62,253 bases of DNA. It comes from Pseudomonadota bacterium. Lineage in GTDB: Bacteria > Pseudomonadota > Gammaproteobacteria > Burkholderiales > Sulfuriferulaceae. The stretch covers positions 95,867 to 158,119 of the forward strand of contig JAJZUW010000004.1 in NCBI GenBank assembly GCA_021845925.1. The letters run 5' to 3'. The position numbers were made by a program, and so were the translations under genes. Shown here one piece after another: positions 26,965 to 38,074 of the stretch (within the stretch, counting starts at the first letter, position 1; the number at the start of each line of letters is the position of its first letter). The notes below the pieces were generated by a model. The model had not been told where the DNA came from, did not search any database, and saw only the letters and a program-made list of their open reading frames with translations.

Positions 26965-27897
26965 TCAATTTTTAGTCTTGAGCACTTCCACGGCTTCGAT
27001 ACCCGAAAGACTCATGAATGCCTGCTCGCGCAAGGTCGTCACAAAATCACGTACATAACCTCGTGCCGCGTCATCCGTACGCACGGCGGCATACAGGTCG
27101 CTCCACAGTCCGGCCGATGTAATCGGCCTGGCGACCACATATCCCCGTTCCAGGAATGGCGCGACAGCCCAGGCCGGCAAAGCGGCCAGTCCTTTGCGGC
27201 TGGCGACCAGCTGCACGATGGCAATCGTCAGCTCCACCTGTCGCCGTTCCGGATGAATACCGGCCGGTTTAAGCACACGCCGCACCAGGTCAAGCAGACG
27301 ATCTGGCGCAGGATATGTAATTAGCGTTTCATGTGCAAAATCATCCGCTTCCAGTCGAATCTTGCTCGCCAGCGGATGGCTGCTGGACATCAAGGCCAGC
27401 ATTTCGTAGCGGAACAACGGTTCGAAGCTGACATCCTTGCCACGCCCTGGCTCGGAAACAATCACCAGATCCGCGCGATCCTCCGCCAGCAACCCGACCG
27501 GGTCGGCATGAAAACCGCCTACCAGATCCATTTCGATTTCCGGCCAGTGGCTGCGGTAAGCATCCATGGCAGGCATCAGCCAGTCATAGCAGGTGTGACA
27601 CTCGACAGCGATGCGCAACCGGCCAGGCTGACGCTGTTCGCGGATACGTTCCAGATCACGTTCGCAGGCCTCGATACGGGGCGCCACTTCGCGCGCCAGC
27701 GCCAGCAGCCTTTCACCGGCCGCAGTCAGGCGCACAGGTCGTGTCCGCTCAAACAAATTGACGTTGTAATGGGTTTCCAGCGCCACAATCTGATGTGACA
27801 GCGCGGATTGTGTCAGGTAAAGGCGATTCGCGGCGCGGGTAATACTGCCCGTTTCATGGATCGCTTCGATCGATCGCAGGTGTTTCAAGGTAAGCAT
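26965..27897 (-). CDS. metR: MetR-type LysR regulator of methionine genes
   Basis: This 310-residue LysR-family protein has an N-terminal winged helix-turn-helix (ITRAANRLYLTQSALSHQIV, about residues 18-40) and a C-terminal effector-binding domain. It is divergent from metE with a perfect TGAA-N5-TTCA box in the 116-bp gap, the arrangement known for metR/metE in enterobacteria, where MetR uses homocysteine as co-inducer. Its own start region overlaps that control site, so autoregulation is likely. I chose the ATG at 27897 (MLTLKHL, the usual MetR beginning, with GAGG six bases upstream) rather than upstream starts to 27939, which would run through the operator. Confidence 0.9.
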   Translation of the reverse strand: MLTLKHLRSIEAIHETGSITRAANRLYLTQSALSHQIVALETHYNVNLFERTRPVRLTAAGERLLALAREVAPRIEACERDLERIREQRQPGRLRIAVECHTCYDWLMPAMDAYRSHWPEIEMDLVGGFHADPVGLLAEDRADLVIVSEPGRGKDVSFEPLFRYEMLALMSSSHPLASKIRLEADDFAHETLITYPAPDRLLDLVRRVLKPAGIHPERRQVELTIAIVQLVASRKGLAALPAWAVAPFLERGYVVARPITSAGLWSDLYAAVRTDDAARGYVRDFVTTLREQAFMSLSGIEAVEVLKTKN

Positions 27898-27913
27898 GCT
27901 TGGCCTCGCTTCA

Positions 27914-27926
27914 TGAATATGTTTCA
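27914..27926. promoter_or_regulatory. MetR box between metR and metE
   Basis: TGAATATGTTTCA matches the established MetR consensus TGAA-N5-TTCA exactly. A second overlapping palindrome, TTCATGAA (27910-27917), extends it to the left. The site is 17 bp upstream of the metR ATG and 88 bp upstream of metE, suited to activate metE and repress metR. Confidence 0.85.
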
Positions 27927-28013
27927 TGATAACCATCAAAACAATTCGTTTGCATCATAATCCAGAATCGTCGATCATGCTCGCTTCACCATAGTCTCGA
28001 TCGGAGCCACCGC

Positions 28014-30314
28014 ATGACGACCACCATTCACACGCTCGGTTTTCCGCGCATCGGCAAGCAGCGCGAACTCAAGTTTGCCCTGGAAAAATTCTGGCACGGC
28101 GAACTCTCTGCCGATGCCCTGGAAAAAACGGCCAGCGATCTGCGCGCCTTGCACTGGCAGATCCAGCGCGATGCCGGACTCGATTTTGTCACTGTCGGTG
28201 ATTTTGCGTTTTACGACCAGATGCTGAACCACATCCAGCTGCTCGGTTGCGAACCGGCCCGCTTTGGTTTCGAAGCCGGCACGGTAGAACTGGACCGTCA
28301 TTTCACCATGGCTCGCGGCATTGCCAGCGAAGCCACCACCTGCTGCGGCGGTCACGCCCATGGCAGCGCCGCACTGGAAATGACCAAGTGGTTTGACACC
28401 AACTACCATTACCTGGTGCCCGAATTCACGTCGACCACCAGTTTCAGCCTGTCATCCGAGCGCCTGTTCCAGCAGGTTGCCGAAGCCCAGGCCCTGGGCC
28501 ACAAAGTCAAGGCAGCCCTGATCGGCCCGCTGACATTCCTGTATCTCGGCAAGGAAAAGAACGACGGCTTCAACCGCCTCTCCCTGCTGGACAAACTGCT
28601 GCCGGTATACGCCGATGTGCTGGCCCGTCTGAAAGCGCTCAACGTTGAATGGGTCCAGATCGACGAACCCATCCTGGCGCTGGATCTGCCTGCCGAATGG
28701 AAAGCCGCCTTCAAGCCGGCGTACGACAAACTGTCTGCATCCGGCATGAAACTGATGCTGGCCACGTATTTCGGCGCTCTGCTGGACAACCAGGCACTTG
28801 CCCTGTCGCTGCCAACTGCCGGCCTGCACATCGATGGCGTACGCGCTCCGGAACAGGTTGGCGGCGTGGTCGATGCCCTGCCCACCGACAAGATCCTGTC
28901 GCTCGGTCTGATCGACGGCCGCAACATCTGGCGCGCCAACCTGGACCAGGTTCTGGCAACCGCCACGGACGCCCGCAGCAAGCTGGCTGACCGTCTCTGG
29001 CTGGCGCCTTCCTGCTCGCTGCAACATGTGCCGGTAGACCTGACCACCGAAACGAAGATGGATGCCGAACTGCGTTCCTGGCTGGCCTATGCGGTGCAGA
29101 AACTGAACGAACTCGGCGCAGTCAAGACCGCACTGGACAAGGGCGTTGATGCAGCCCAGGCTGCGTTTGATGCCTCGCGTGCCGCTGCCGCCTCGCGCGC
29201 CTCCAGCCCGCGCGTGCACAACCCGGCTGTCAAACAGCGCCTTGCCTCACTGCCCGGCGACGCCGATCAACGTCACTCGGCGTTCAAGGCCCGCCAGGCC
29301 ATCCAGCGCGATCGTTTCAAACTGCCGGCCTTCCCGACCACCACCATCGGTTCCTTCCCGCAGACCAGGGAAATCCGTGCCGCACGTGCTGCATTCAAGC
29401 GCGGTGAACTGGCCGAAGCCGATTACGTCGCCGCCATGAAAAAGGAAATTGCCTTTGCGGTGCAGAAACAGGTCGATCTCGGCATTGATGTGCTGGTACA
29501 CGGCGAAGCCGAACGCAACGACATGGTCGAATATTTCGGCGAGCAGCTGGATGGTTTTGCCTTCAGCCAGAATGGCTGGGTGCAGAGCTATGGCTCCCGT
29601 TGCGTCAAGCCGCCGATCATTTTCGGTGATGTGTCACGGCCGCATCCGATGACCGTCGAGTGGACCACCTACGCTCAAAGCCTCACCAGCCTGCCGATGA
29701 AAGGCATGCTGACCGGCCCGGTCACCATCCTGCAATGGTCCTTTGTGCGCAATGACCAGCCGCGCAGCGAAACCTGTCTGCAGATCGCGCTGGCCATCCG
29801 TGATGAAGTGGTGGATCTTGAAAAAGCCGGCATTGGCATCATCCAGATCGACGAACCTGCCATCCGGGAAGGCTTGCCGCTGCGCCGCAGCCAGTGGGAC
29901 GATTATCTGGCCTGGGCCGGTCGCGCCTTCCGCATCTCTGCCTCGGGCGTGGAAGACCAGACCCAGATCCACACGCACATGTGCTATTCCGAGTTCAACG
30001 ACATCCTGCCGGCCATCGCAGCACTGGATGCCGACGCAATTACCATTGAAACCTCACGCTCGGACATGGAACTGCTCACCGGCTTCGGAAAATTCAACTA
30101 TCCGAACGAAATCGGACCTGGCGTGTACGACATCCACAGCCCCAACGTGCCGACCACCGATGAAATGGTGCGTTTGCTGAAGAAAGCCGCCGAAGTCATC
30201 CCGGCGGAAAACCTGTGGGTCAATCCGGACTGCGGCCTCAAGACCCGTGGCTGGCCGGAAACCGAAGCTGCTCTCGCCAACATGGTGGCTGCAGCGAAGG
30301 CTCTGCGCGCCTGA
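28014..30314 (+). CDS. metE: Cobalamin-independent methionine synthase
   Basis: This 766-residue enzyme transfers the methyl group of 5-methyltetrahydropteroyl-triglutamate to homocysteine, making methionine without B12. It has the expected two barrels joined by an Ala/Ser/Arg-rich linker (about residues 385-420). The N-terminal [14 protein letters not shown] and the C-terminal zinc-site residues are present: His and Cys in [11 protein letters not shown], Glu in [11 protein letters not shown], and Cys in [15 protein letters not shown] lies upstream of the ATG at 28014. Control by the divergent MetR is expected. No B12 or SAM riboswitch fits in the short leader. A hairpin follows the stop. Confidence 0.97.
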   Translation: MTTTIHTLGFPRIGKQRELKFALEKFWHGELSADALEKTASDLRALHWQIQRDAGLDFVTVGDFAFYDQMLNHIQLLGCEPARFGFEAGTVELDRHFTMARGIASEATTCCGGHAHGSAALEMTKWFDTNYHYLVPEFTSTTSFSLSSERLFQQVAEAQALGHKVKAALIGPLTFLYLGKEKNDGFNRLSLLDKLLPVYADVLARLKALNVEWVQIDEPILALDLPAEWKAAFKPAYDKLSASGMKLMLATYFGALLDNQALALSLPTAGLHIDGVRAPEQVGGVVDALPTDKILSLGLIDGRNIWRANLDQVLATATDARSKLADRLWLAPSCSLQHVPVDLTTETKMDAELRSWLAYAVQKLNELGAVKTALDKGVDAAQAAFDASRAAAASRASSPRVHNPAVKQRLASLPGDADQRHSAFKARQAIQRDRFKLPAFPTTTIGSFPQTREIRAARAAFKRGELAEADYVAAMKKEIAFAVQKQVDLGIDVLVHGEAERNDMVEYFGEQLDGFAFSQNGWVQSYGSRCVKPPIIFGDVSRPHPMTVEWTTYAQSLTSLPMKGMLTGPVTILQWSFVRNDQPRSETCLQIALAIRDEVVDLEKAGIGIIQIDEPAIREGLPLRRSQWDDYLAWAGRAFRISASGVEDQTQIHTHMCYSEFNDILPAIAALDADAITIETSRSDMELLTGFGKFNYPNEIGPGVYDIHSPNVPTTDEMVRLLKKAAEVIPAENLWVNPDCGLKTRGWPETEAALANMVAAAKALRA

Positions 30315-30367
30315 CCGTGGCATCCTCTGGCGGACCGACACGCGCGGGACGCCAGTTCACACCCGCA

Positions 30368-30393
30368 ACAAAGGCAGCGCAAGCTGCCTTTGT
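30368..30393. terminator. Perfect 11-bp hairpin after metE
   Basis: ACAAAGGCAGC and GCTGCCTTTGT pair perfectly around a GCAA tetraloop, 53 bp after the metE stop and 54 bp beyond the end of the convergent small gene. A run of T is weak (TTTGT at the base), so it could be a modest bidirectional terminator or a 3'-end stabiliser. Confidence 0.65.
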
Positions 30394-30447
30394 GCTATCT
30401 GGCCGCCGTACGCAGGCATTACCGGCAGAACAGAATCTTTTTCCGCG

Positions 30448-30576
30448 TCAGGCTGCCTCGAACGCAACCGTGATCAGATCCATCGCTCCGTCGGTTTCGA
30501 CCGCGAGGGTGAACAGCCAGTTGAAAAAAATGGTGCCTGCCAGCAGACTCAACATGGTTAACCAGAACAGTTTCAT
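30448..30576 (-). CDS. Small membrane protein, 42 residues
   Basis: A 42-codon reading frame starts at ATG 30576 behind a very strong ribosome-binding site (GGGAGGG, seven bases upstream). It encodes one hydrophobic helix (about residues 4-26, LFWLTMLSLLAGTIFFNWLF) followed by a short acidic tail (ETDGAMDLITVAFEAA). It sits alone in the 462-bp gap between metE and dapB, convergent with metE and next to its hairpin. I recognise no family. The Shine-Dalgarno quality, the single membrane helix and the lack of any other gene in the gap support it. Function is unknown. Confidence 0.6.
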   Translation of the reverse strand: MKLFWLTMLSLLAGTIFFNWLFTLAVETDGAMDLITVAFEAA

Positions 30577-30776
30577 GCTTTTTCCCTCCCTTGGTGTTCA
30601 GCATCCAATCAAGGTAAAGCAAGCGGCGTGCCAAAATTTAACCAGCCTAGAGAAGCATCAGCGCCTTCCCGGACCAGCAGGCTTTTGTACACTGTCAAAT
30701 GACGTACAGACGGAATGCTGCGCCAAACAGGCAGCATCAGCCAGCGAAAGAAGCAAGACAGAACGGAAACCGGGCG

Positions 30777-32029
<1,253 letters not shown>

Positions 32030-32038
32030 GAGAAGTAT

Positions 32039-32066
32039 TTGCAAATACGGACAAAGCCACTATGAT
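32039..32066 (+). promoter_or_regulatory. Candidate fur promoter
   Basis: TTGCAA (32039-32044) and TATGAT (32061-32066) are separated by 16 bases in the short bamE/fur gap, with the fur ATG 31 bases downstream. Each hexamer has only partial matches to consensus, so this is tentative. Confidence 0.4.
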
Positions 32067-32096
32067 AGCCTAAATTTTACCGGGAAACACGCCACC

Positions 32097-32531
32097 ATGA
32101 CATCACCGGCCAACCTGAAAAACATGGGGCTGAAAGCCACCCTGCCGCGCCTCAAGGTTCTCGAACTGTTCGAACACCACGAAAAGCAGCATCTGACAGC
32201 CGATGATGTCTACCGGATGCTGATCAACGAACAGATCGATATCGGGCTGGCCACTGTCTACCGGGTGCTCACCCAGTTCGAACAGGCCGGCCTGCTGATC
32301 CGCCACCATTTCGACAGTGAAAAGGCCGTATACGAGCTGAATGCCGGCCAGCACCACGACCACCTGGTCTGTCTGCAATGCGGACATGTCGAAGAATTCT
32401 ACGATGAAGAAATCGAACGGCGGCAGAACATGATTGCCGAACAACGCGGCTTTGCAATTCATGACCACTCGCTGCACCTGTACGCCGACTGCAAGCGGGA
32501 TGCCTGCCCGCGACGGAGTCCGCACAAATGA
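32097..32531 (+). CDS. fur: Ferric uptake regulator
   Basis: This 144-residue repressor uses Fe(II) to bind promoters of iron-uptake genes. It has the winged-helix N-terminus (LKATLPRLKVLELFE, then ADDVYRMLINEQIDIGLATVYRVLTQFEQAGL), the HHDHLVCLQCG metal-binding segment at about residue 87, and a second CKRDAC pair near the C-terminus. The start at 32097 gives the usual Fur length. It overlaps the downstream ArsC-like gene by ATGA (32528-32531). Confidence 0.96.
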   Translation: MTSPANLKNMGLKATLPRLKVLELFEHHEKQHLTADDVYRMLINEQIDIGLATVYRVLTQFEQAGLLIRHHFDSEKAVYELNAGQHHDHLVCLQCGHVEEFYDEEIERRQNMIAEQRGFAIHDHSLHLYADCKRDACPRRSPHK

Positions 32532-32887
32532 CTGGCATCAATGTTTACGGCATCACCCAGTGCAGCACGGTCAAAAAGGCTCGCGACTGGCTCGATACAC
32601 AAGGTCTGGCCTACCAGTTTCATGATTTCAAACGCACACCACCCGATGTCGCCCTGCTCCAGCGCTGGGTTGACGCACTTGGCTGGCAGGTGCTGCTCAA
32701 CCGGCGCGGCACCACCTGGCGACAGCTGGACAAACATACGCAAGATAAGGTGGACGACGCCTCCGCCGCCATCGCACTGATGCTGGAAAGGCCCAGCATC
32801 ATCCGTCGACCCGTTCTGGTATCTGGTCCACTGCTGCTGGTCGGTTTTGATGCGGCAGAATGGCAGGATCGTCTTGCCAGCAGTTGA
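32528..32887 (+). CDS. yffB: ArsC/Spx-like thioredoxin-fold protein (YffB type)
   Basis: This 119-residue protein belongs to the ArsC-like (YffB/Spx) reductase group, with the single active-site cysteine in [15 protein letters not shown] near the N-terminus and the [12 protein letters not shown] stretch typical of YffB. It is not expected to be a true arsenate reductase, because there are no ars genes nearby and YffB-type members associate with dapE in many proteobacteria, as here. Its substrate is uncertain; a glutathione-dependent reductase role is an inference from the family. It overlaps fur by four bases and precedes dapE by 41 bp. Confidence 0.85.
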   Translation: MTGINVYGITQCSTVKKARDWLDTQGLAYQFHDFKRTPPDVALLQRWVDALGWQVLLNRRGTTWRQLDKHTQDKVDDASAAIALMLERPSIIRRPVLVSGPLLLVGFDAAEWQDRLASS

Positions 32888-32928
32888 CCAGCCCCTTCCG
32901 TTACAACAACCACGATAACCACGACAAC

Positions 32929-34053
32929 ATGCACAACACCTTTGAACTGACCTGCGACCTGATCCGCCGTCCTTCCCGCACGCCGGAAGATGCCGGCTGC
33001 CAGCAACGCATGCGCGACATTCTCGAACCACTCGGCTTTGTCTGCGAAACCCTGGTTTCAAATGGCGTCACCAATCTGTGGGCCAGACGCGGCTCCGAGG
33101 CGCCATTGGTCTGCTTCGCCGGCCACACCGATGTCGTCCCGCCGGGCCCGCTGGATGCCTGGACCTCCCCCCCGTACGACCCGGAGGTGCGCGACGGCCT
33201 GCTCTACGGTCGCGGCGCATCCGACATGAAAGCGTCGCTGGCTGCATTTGTCACCGCGATTGAAGCTTTTGTCGTGGCGTATCCCGACCACCGCGGCAGC
33301 ATCGCCCTGCTGATCACTTCGGACGAAGAAGGCGTTGCGACGGATGGCACGGTCAAAGTGGTTGATCTGCTCGAACAACGTGGCGTGCGCATCGACCACT
33401 GTATCGTCGGTGAGCCCACCTGCGTTTCCCAGCTCGGCGACACGATCAAGAATGGCCGGCGCGGCTCACTGTCCGGCCGGCTGGTCGTCAAGGGCGTCCA
33501 GGGCCACATTGCCTATCCGCATCTGGTCAAAAATCCGATCCACATGGTGGCGCCAGCCATTGCCGAAATGGCAGCCACCCAATGGGATACCGGCAACGAA
33601 TATTTCCCGCCGACCAGCTGGCAGATTTCCAATATCCATGCTGGCACAGGCGCGACCAATGTCGTTCCGGGCAGCGTGACCATCGATTTCAATTTCCGCC
33701 ATGCCACGGCAAGCTCTCCGGAAAGCCTGCAGCAACGGGTGCACGCACTGCTGGAACGCCATGGCCTCGATTACGATCTGGACTGGGAGATATCCCCGCC
33801 CTACCTGACGCCCGCCGGTAGCCTGGTCAACGCCATTTCCGCAGCGATCCACGAAGCCACCGGAGTCAACACCACACTGTCCACATCCGGCGGCACCTCG
33901 GATGGCCGTTTCATTGCCCGCATCGCCAGTCAGGTGGTCGAATTCGGCCCGGTCAACGCGAGCATCCACAAAATCAACGAAAACATTCCGGTTGCTGATC
34001 TCGAACCCTTGTCCCACATTTACCGGCTCACCCTGCAGGAGCTGCTGACATGA
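32929..34053 (+). CDS. dapE: Succinyl-diaminopimelate desuccinylase
   Basis: This 374-residue M20 metallohydrolase removes succinate from N-succinyl-LL-diaminopimelate in lysine and peptidoglycan precursor synthesis. Zinc-site and catalytic motifs are present: [31 protein letters not shown] and GEPTC. The start ATG at 32929 matches the usual family N-terminus ([20 protein letters not shown]); an upstream frame to 32860 overlaps the previous gene and adds a non-conserved Asn/His-rich stretch. It overlaps prmB by ATGA (34050-34053). Confidence 0.96.
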   Translation: MHNTFELTCDLIRRPSRTPEDAGCQQRMRDILEPLGFVCETLVSNGVTNLWARRGSEAPLVCFAGHTDVVPPGPLDAWTSPPYDPEVRDGLLYGRGASDMKASLAAFVTAIEAFVVAYPDHRGSIALLITSDEEGVATDGTVKVVDLLEQRGVRIDHCIVGEPTCVSQLGDTIKNGRRGSLSGRLVVKGVQGHIAYPHLVKNPIHMVAPAIAEMAATQWDTGNEYFPPTSWQISNIHAGTGATNVVPGSVTIDFNFRHATASSPESLQQRVHALLERHGLDYDLDWEISPPYLTPAGSLVNAISAAIHEATGVNTTLSTSGGTSDGRFIARIASQVVEFGPVNASIHKINENIPVADLEPLSHIYRLTLQELLT

Positions 34054-34967
34054 CCGACTTCCCTGATACCGGCGCCCTGATTACCGTACGCGACTGGCTT
34101 CGTTTCAGCGTCAGCCAGATGAACAAGGCAGGTTTGGCCTTCGGCCACGGCAACCGCGATGCCTGGGATGAAACGGTCTACCTGCTGCTGAAAACACTGC
34201 ATCTGCCCCTGGACCGTCTGGAACCGTTCCTGGATGCCTGTCTGACCGAAGAAGAGCGTGAAACGGTTCAGCAGGCGCTGGAAAAACGGATTCTCGAGCG
34301 CATCCCGGCAGCGTATCTGACCCATGAAGCCTGGCTTGGTGATTACAGTTTCTATGTGGATGAGCGGGTCATCATTCCGCGTTCGTTCATTGCGGAACTG
34401 GTGATCAATCACCTGAATCCGTGGATTGCCGAACCAGAGGAAGTCACCAGCGCACTCGACCTGTGTACCGGTTCGGGCTGTCTGGCCATTCTGCTGGCAG
34501 ATGCGTTTCCGAATGCAGACATCGATGCGGTCGATCTGTCCACCGACGCGCTCGCCGTCGCAGAACGCAACGTCAACGAATACGGCATGACAGAACAGAT
34601 CGAACTGATTCACAGCGACCTGTATGACGCCCTCGACAACCGGCAGTACGATGTCATCATCAGCAACCCTCCTTACGTCAACGGCGAATCCATGGGTAAC
34701 CTGCCGGCCGAATACCGCGCAGAACCGGCACTGGCGCTCTCCGGCGGCATGGATGGTCTGGATATCGTCCGCCGCATCATGAGCGGTGCTGCCAGTCATC
34801 TTTATCCCGAGGGACTGCTGATCATGGAAATCGGCCACAACCGCGAAGCACTGGAAGCCGCCTTTCCGCAAATCAGCTTCGTGTGGCTGGAAACCAGCGG
34901 CAGCGATGAATACGTCTGCATGCTGACCCGCGAGCAACTGCTGCCGCTATCTGCTGCCATGCAGTAA
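34050..34967 (+). CDS. prmB: Ribosomal protein L3 glutamine N5-methyltransferase
   Basis: This 305-residue SAM-dependent methyltransferase of the HemK/PrmB group methylates a glutamine of ribosomal protein L3. It has the SAM-binding [13 protein letters not shown] motif (about residue 135) and the catalytic NPPYV motif (about residue 206) that holds the target glutamine side chain. PrmB rather than PrmC is favoured by the N-terminal helical domain and by linkage to dapE, usual in Betaproteobacteria. It is followed by a palindromic repeat cluster rather than an obvious terminator. Confidence 0.93.
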   Translation: MTDFPDTGALITVRDWLRFSVSQMNKAGLAFGHGNRDAWDETVYLLLKTLHLPLDRLEPFLDACLTEEERETVQQALEKRILERIPAAYLTHEAWLGDYSFYVDERVIIPRSFIAELVINHLNPWIAEPEEVTSALDLCTGSGCLAILLADAFPNADIDAVDLSTDALAVAERNVNEYGMTEQIELIHSDLYDALDNRQYDVIISNPPYVNGESMGNLPAEYRAEPALALSGGMDGLDIVRRIMSGAASHLYPEGLLIMEIGHNREALEAAFPQISFVWLETSGSDEYVCMLTREQLLPLSAAMQ

Positions 34968-34984
34968 TTCGACATGAACGGCGG

Positions 34985-35213
34985 GTCATTCCGCGCGAAG
35001 TCACGGAATCCGACCTGCTACCATCGTCATTCCGCGCGAAGTCGATAAATCCACTCCCATCATCGTCATTCCGCGCGTAGTCGATAAATCCACCCCCATC
35101 ATCGTCATTCCGCGCGAAGTCACGGAATCCGACCTGCTACCATCGTCATTCCGCGCGAAGTCGATAAATCCACCCCCATCATCGTCATTCCGCGCGTAGT
35201 CGCGGAATCCATG
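34985..35213. repeat. Six REP/dRS3-like elements in a 40-bp and 121-bp nested pattern
   Basis: Six CATTCCGCGCG(A/T)AGTC copies start about every 40 bp (near 34987, 35028, 35067, 35108, 35148 and 35187). Their right ends vary: CACGGAAT, GATAAAT, GATAAAT, CACGGAAT, GATAAAT and CGCGGAAT. The first three units recur as the next three with a period of about 121 bp, so a trimer was duplicated. Only the last copy has fully paired arms. The gap between prmB and acnA (34968-35348) holds nothing else except the acnA promoter region. Confidence 0.9.
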
Positions 35214-35306
35214 CCATTGGCAAAGAACATCCGGATTTCACCTTTCGTCAAGCCAACAACCTGACAGGCACACAATTCGCTTCTGCAGCGACAGCGTACG
35301 CCGTTT

Positions 35307-35316
35307 TGCTATAAAA
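35307..35316 (+). promoter_or_regulatory. Extended -10 promoter candidate for acnA
   Basis: TGCTATAAAA gives a TGN-TATAAA extended -10 about 33 bases upstream of the acnA ATG. No good -35 hexamer is seen 17 bases further up, as is usual for extended -10 promoters. Confidence 0.45.
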
Positions 35317-35348
35317 TCGGCCTATCTTTTCTGACGATCGTTTGAGCC

Positions 35349-38000
35349 ATGACCCACAACCCGTTCAACTCCCTGTCCGAATTCCAGCGTGGCGATGGAA
35401 GCCGCGCCAAATACCACTCGCTGCCAGCACTCGAAGCTGCCGGACTGGGTACCATTTCGCGCCTGCCAGTATCGCTGCGCATCGTGCTGGAATCCGTATT
35501 GCGTCACTGCGACGGCAAGAAAGTCACCGAACAGCATGTCCGCCAACTGGCCAGCTGGCAACCGAATGCCAGCCGCAACGAAGAGATTCCGTTCACTGTT
35601 GCCCGGGTCCTGTTGCAGGATTTTACCGGCGTGCCTCTGCTGGCCGACCTGGCCGCCATGCGGTCCACCGCAGCCAGCAAGGGACACAAACCGGGTCTGA
35701 TCGAACCACTCGTGCCGGTGGACATGGTGGTGGACCATTCGGTACAGGTGGACATCTTCAACCAGGCCGATGCCGTCGAGCAAAACATGGCGCTCGAATT
35801 CGAGCGCAACCGTGAGCGTTACCAGTTCCTCAAATGGGGTATGCAGGCATTTCGGACCTTCAAGGTTGTGCCGCCGGGTTTTGGCATTGTTCACCAGGTC
35901 AACATGGAATACCTCGCGCAAGGCGTGATGGAAAAAGATGGTCTGGTTTACCCGGACAGTCTGGTTGGTACCGATTCGCACACCACCATGATCAACGGTC
36001 TTGGCGTAGTCGCCTGGGGTGTCGGTGGTATCGAGGCGGAAGCCGCCATGCTGGGACAGCCGGTTTACTTTCTGACACCGGACGTGGTGGGCGTTCATCT
36101 GCGCGGACGCGTCAGCGCTGGTGTTACCGCCACCGATGTGGTGCTCACCCTGACCGAAATGCTGCGCAAGGCCAAAGTGGTCGGCAAGTTTGTCGAATTC
36201 TTTGGCGAAGGTGCTGCCGCGCTGTCGTTGCCCGACCGGGCCACCATCGCCAACATGGCGCCCGAGTATGGCGCCACGATGGGCTTCTTTCCACCCGACG
36301 AAACCACCTGCGCCTATTATCTGGCCACTGGCCGCGACGCGCAGCAGGTTGCCACACTACGCAACTATTTCACCGCCCAGGGCATGTTCGGCATTCCTGC
36401 TGCCGGGCAGTGCGACTATTCGCAAACCCTCGAACTCGATCTGGCCTCGGTACGCCCTTCGGTGGCCGGCCCGCGTCGCCCGCAGGACCGCATGAATCTG
36501 GATCAGGTAGCAGGCTCATTCATCGAGCTTCTTGGCCGTCCGGTGGCTGAAGGCGGCTGGGGAAAACCAGCGGCGGCTGCCAGCCAGGGCCTGCGCCATG
36601 GTGATATCGTGATTGCCGCCATCACTTCCTGTACCAACACCTCCAACCCTGGGGTCATGCTTGCCGCCGGCCTGCTGGCCAGGAAGGCTGTCGAACGTGG
36701 TCTCAAGGTGCCGGCCCACGTCAAGACGTCTCTGGCGCCGGGTTCGCGCGTGGTTGCCGATTACCTTTCGGCTGCCGGCCTGCTGGCACCGCTGGCCGAT
36801 CTTGGTTTCAAGCTGGTCGGCTACGGTTGCACAACCTGCATCGGCAATTCGGGACCACTGCCAGCCGACATCGAAAATGCCATTGTTGCCAACGATCTGG
36901 TTGCCGCAGCAGTCCTGTCGGGCAACCGGAACTTCGAAGCACGCGTCCACCAGAACGTCAAGGCCAACTATCTGATGAGCCCGCCTCTGGTCGTGGCCTG
37001 TGCTATTGCCGGCAACATCACGGTCGACCTCACCCGCCAGCCGCTGGGTCATGATCAGGCCGGCAAGCCGGTCATGCTGGCGGACATCTGGCCGAGCGCC
37101 GAAGAAATTCTTGCCGTGATGCATACCGCCACCAACCCATCCAGCTATCGGGCGCGCTATGCCGACCTCAACGCCGACAATCCGTTGTGGGCTGCCGTTC
37201 CGGCACCGACGGGCGAGGTCTATACCTGGGATCACGCATCAACCTACATCCAGCAACCGCCATTTTTCAGCATGGGTGCCGGAGAAACCGGTGATATCCG
37301 TCATGCACGTGCGCTGGCCATTTTCGGCGATTCAGTCACCACCGACCACATCAGTCCGGCCGGATCGATCCGGGCGGATTCGCCGGCAGGCCTTTATCTG
37401 CAGGCACATGGCGTGCAGAAAGCTGACTTCAACAGCTATGGAGCGCGACGGGGCAATCATGAAGTCATGATGCGCGGCACGTTTGCCAATGTCCGCATTC
37501 GCAATCTCATGGCGCCCGGCACCGAAGGGGGCGTGACCCTGCATCAGCCAGACGCCCAGCTGATGCCGATTTATGACGCTGCCATGCAGTACCGGCATCA
37601 CCACACAGCGCTGCTTGTATTTGCCGGCGAAGAATACGGCACTGGATCCTCGCGCGACTGGGCTGCCAAGGGCACCCGCCTGCTTGGCGTGCGTGCCGTC
37701 ATCGCCCAGAGCTTCGAACGCATCCATCGGGCCAACCTGGCCGGCATGGGCGTATTGCCATGCCAGTTCAAACCGGGTGACAATGCCGCCACGCTCGAAC
37801 TGGATGGCAGCGAAACCTTCGACCTGTTCGGTCTGGAAGACGGCATCACGCCCCAGCAGGATGTCCTGCTTGCCATCCATCGCAAAAACGGCCGGACTGA
37901 CAACGTGGCACTGACCTTGCGCATCGACACCCCCATCGAGGCTGACTACTACCGCAATGGCGGCATTTTGCCCTACGTGCTCGACCAGCTGCTCGACTGA
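35349..38000 (+). CDS. acnA: Aconitate hydratase A
   Basis: This 883-residue enzyme interconverts citrate and isocitrate. It has the AcnA/IRP domain order and length. Iron-sulfur ligands are visible as the Cys of SCTNTSNP (about residue 425) and the two Cys of [13 protein letters not shown] (about residue 495). Active-site stretches include [41 protein letters not shown] and [17 protein letters not shown]. It is a single gene between prmB and metG. An ATG with only a weak GAG upstream begins the frame at 35349. Confidence 0.97.
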   Translation: MTHNPFNSLSEFQRGDGSRAKYHSLPALEAAGLGTISRLPVSLRIVLESVLRHCDGKKVTEQHVRQLASWQPNASRNEEIPFTVARVLLQDFTGVPLLADLAAMRSTAASKGHKPGLIEPLVPVDMVVDHSVQVDIFNQADAVEQNMALEFERNRERYQFLKWGMQAFRTFKVVPPGFGIVHQVNMEYLAQGVMEKDGLVYPDSLVGTDSHTTMINGLGVVAWGVGGIEAEAAMLGQPVYFLTPDVVGVHLRGRVSAGVTATDVVLTLTEMLRKAKVVGKFVEFFGEGAAALSLPDRATIANMAPEYGATMGFFPPDETTCAYYLATGRDAQQVATLRNYFTAQGMFGIPAAGQCDYSQTLELDLASVRPSVAGPRRPQDRMNLDQVAGSFIELLGRPVAEGGWGKPAAAASQGLRHGDIVIAAITSCTNTSNPGVMLAAGLLARKAVERGLKVPAHVKTSLAPGSRVVADYLSAAGLLAPLADLGFKLVGYGCTTCIGNSGPLPADIENAIVANDLVAAAVLSGNRNFEARVHQNVKANYLMSPPLVVACAIAGNITVDLTRQPLGHDQAGKPVMLADIWPSAEEILAVMHTATNPSSYRARYADLNADNPLWAAVPAPTGEVYTWDHASTYIQQPPFFSMGAGETGDIRHARALAIFGDSVTTDHISPAGSIRADSPAGLYLQAHGVQKADFNSYGARRGNHEVMMRGTFANVRIRNLMAPGTEGGVTLHQPDAQLMPIYDAAMQYRHHHTALLVFAGEEYGTGSSRDWAAKGTRLLGVRAVIAQSFERIHRANLAGMGVLPCQFKPGDNAATLELDGSETFDLFGLEDGITPQQDVLLAIHRKNGRTDNVALTLRIDTPIEADYYRNGGILPYVLDQLLD

Positions 38001-38074
38001 TCATGGTTGACCCGCATCCGGCTGGTTCGGATGCGGACATCCACTACCTGTTTCCTGACGATACCGAATTCCCG

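Noticed and set aside
25986-27324. Several long overlapping reading frames with 15-residue peptide repeats on both strands
   Set aside because: They are produced by the stop-free 45-bp palindrome array, lack ribosome-binding sites, and are open in multiple frames at once. One also runs antisense into metR.
27927-28013. Possible cobalamin or SAM riboswitch upstream of metE
   Set aside because: The leader is too short and shows no B12-box or SAM-aptamer pattern; the MetR box explains regulation.
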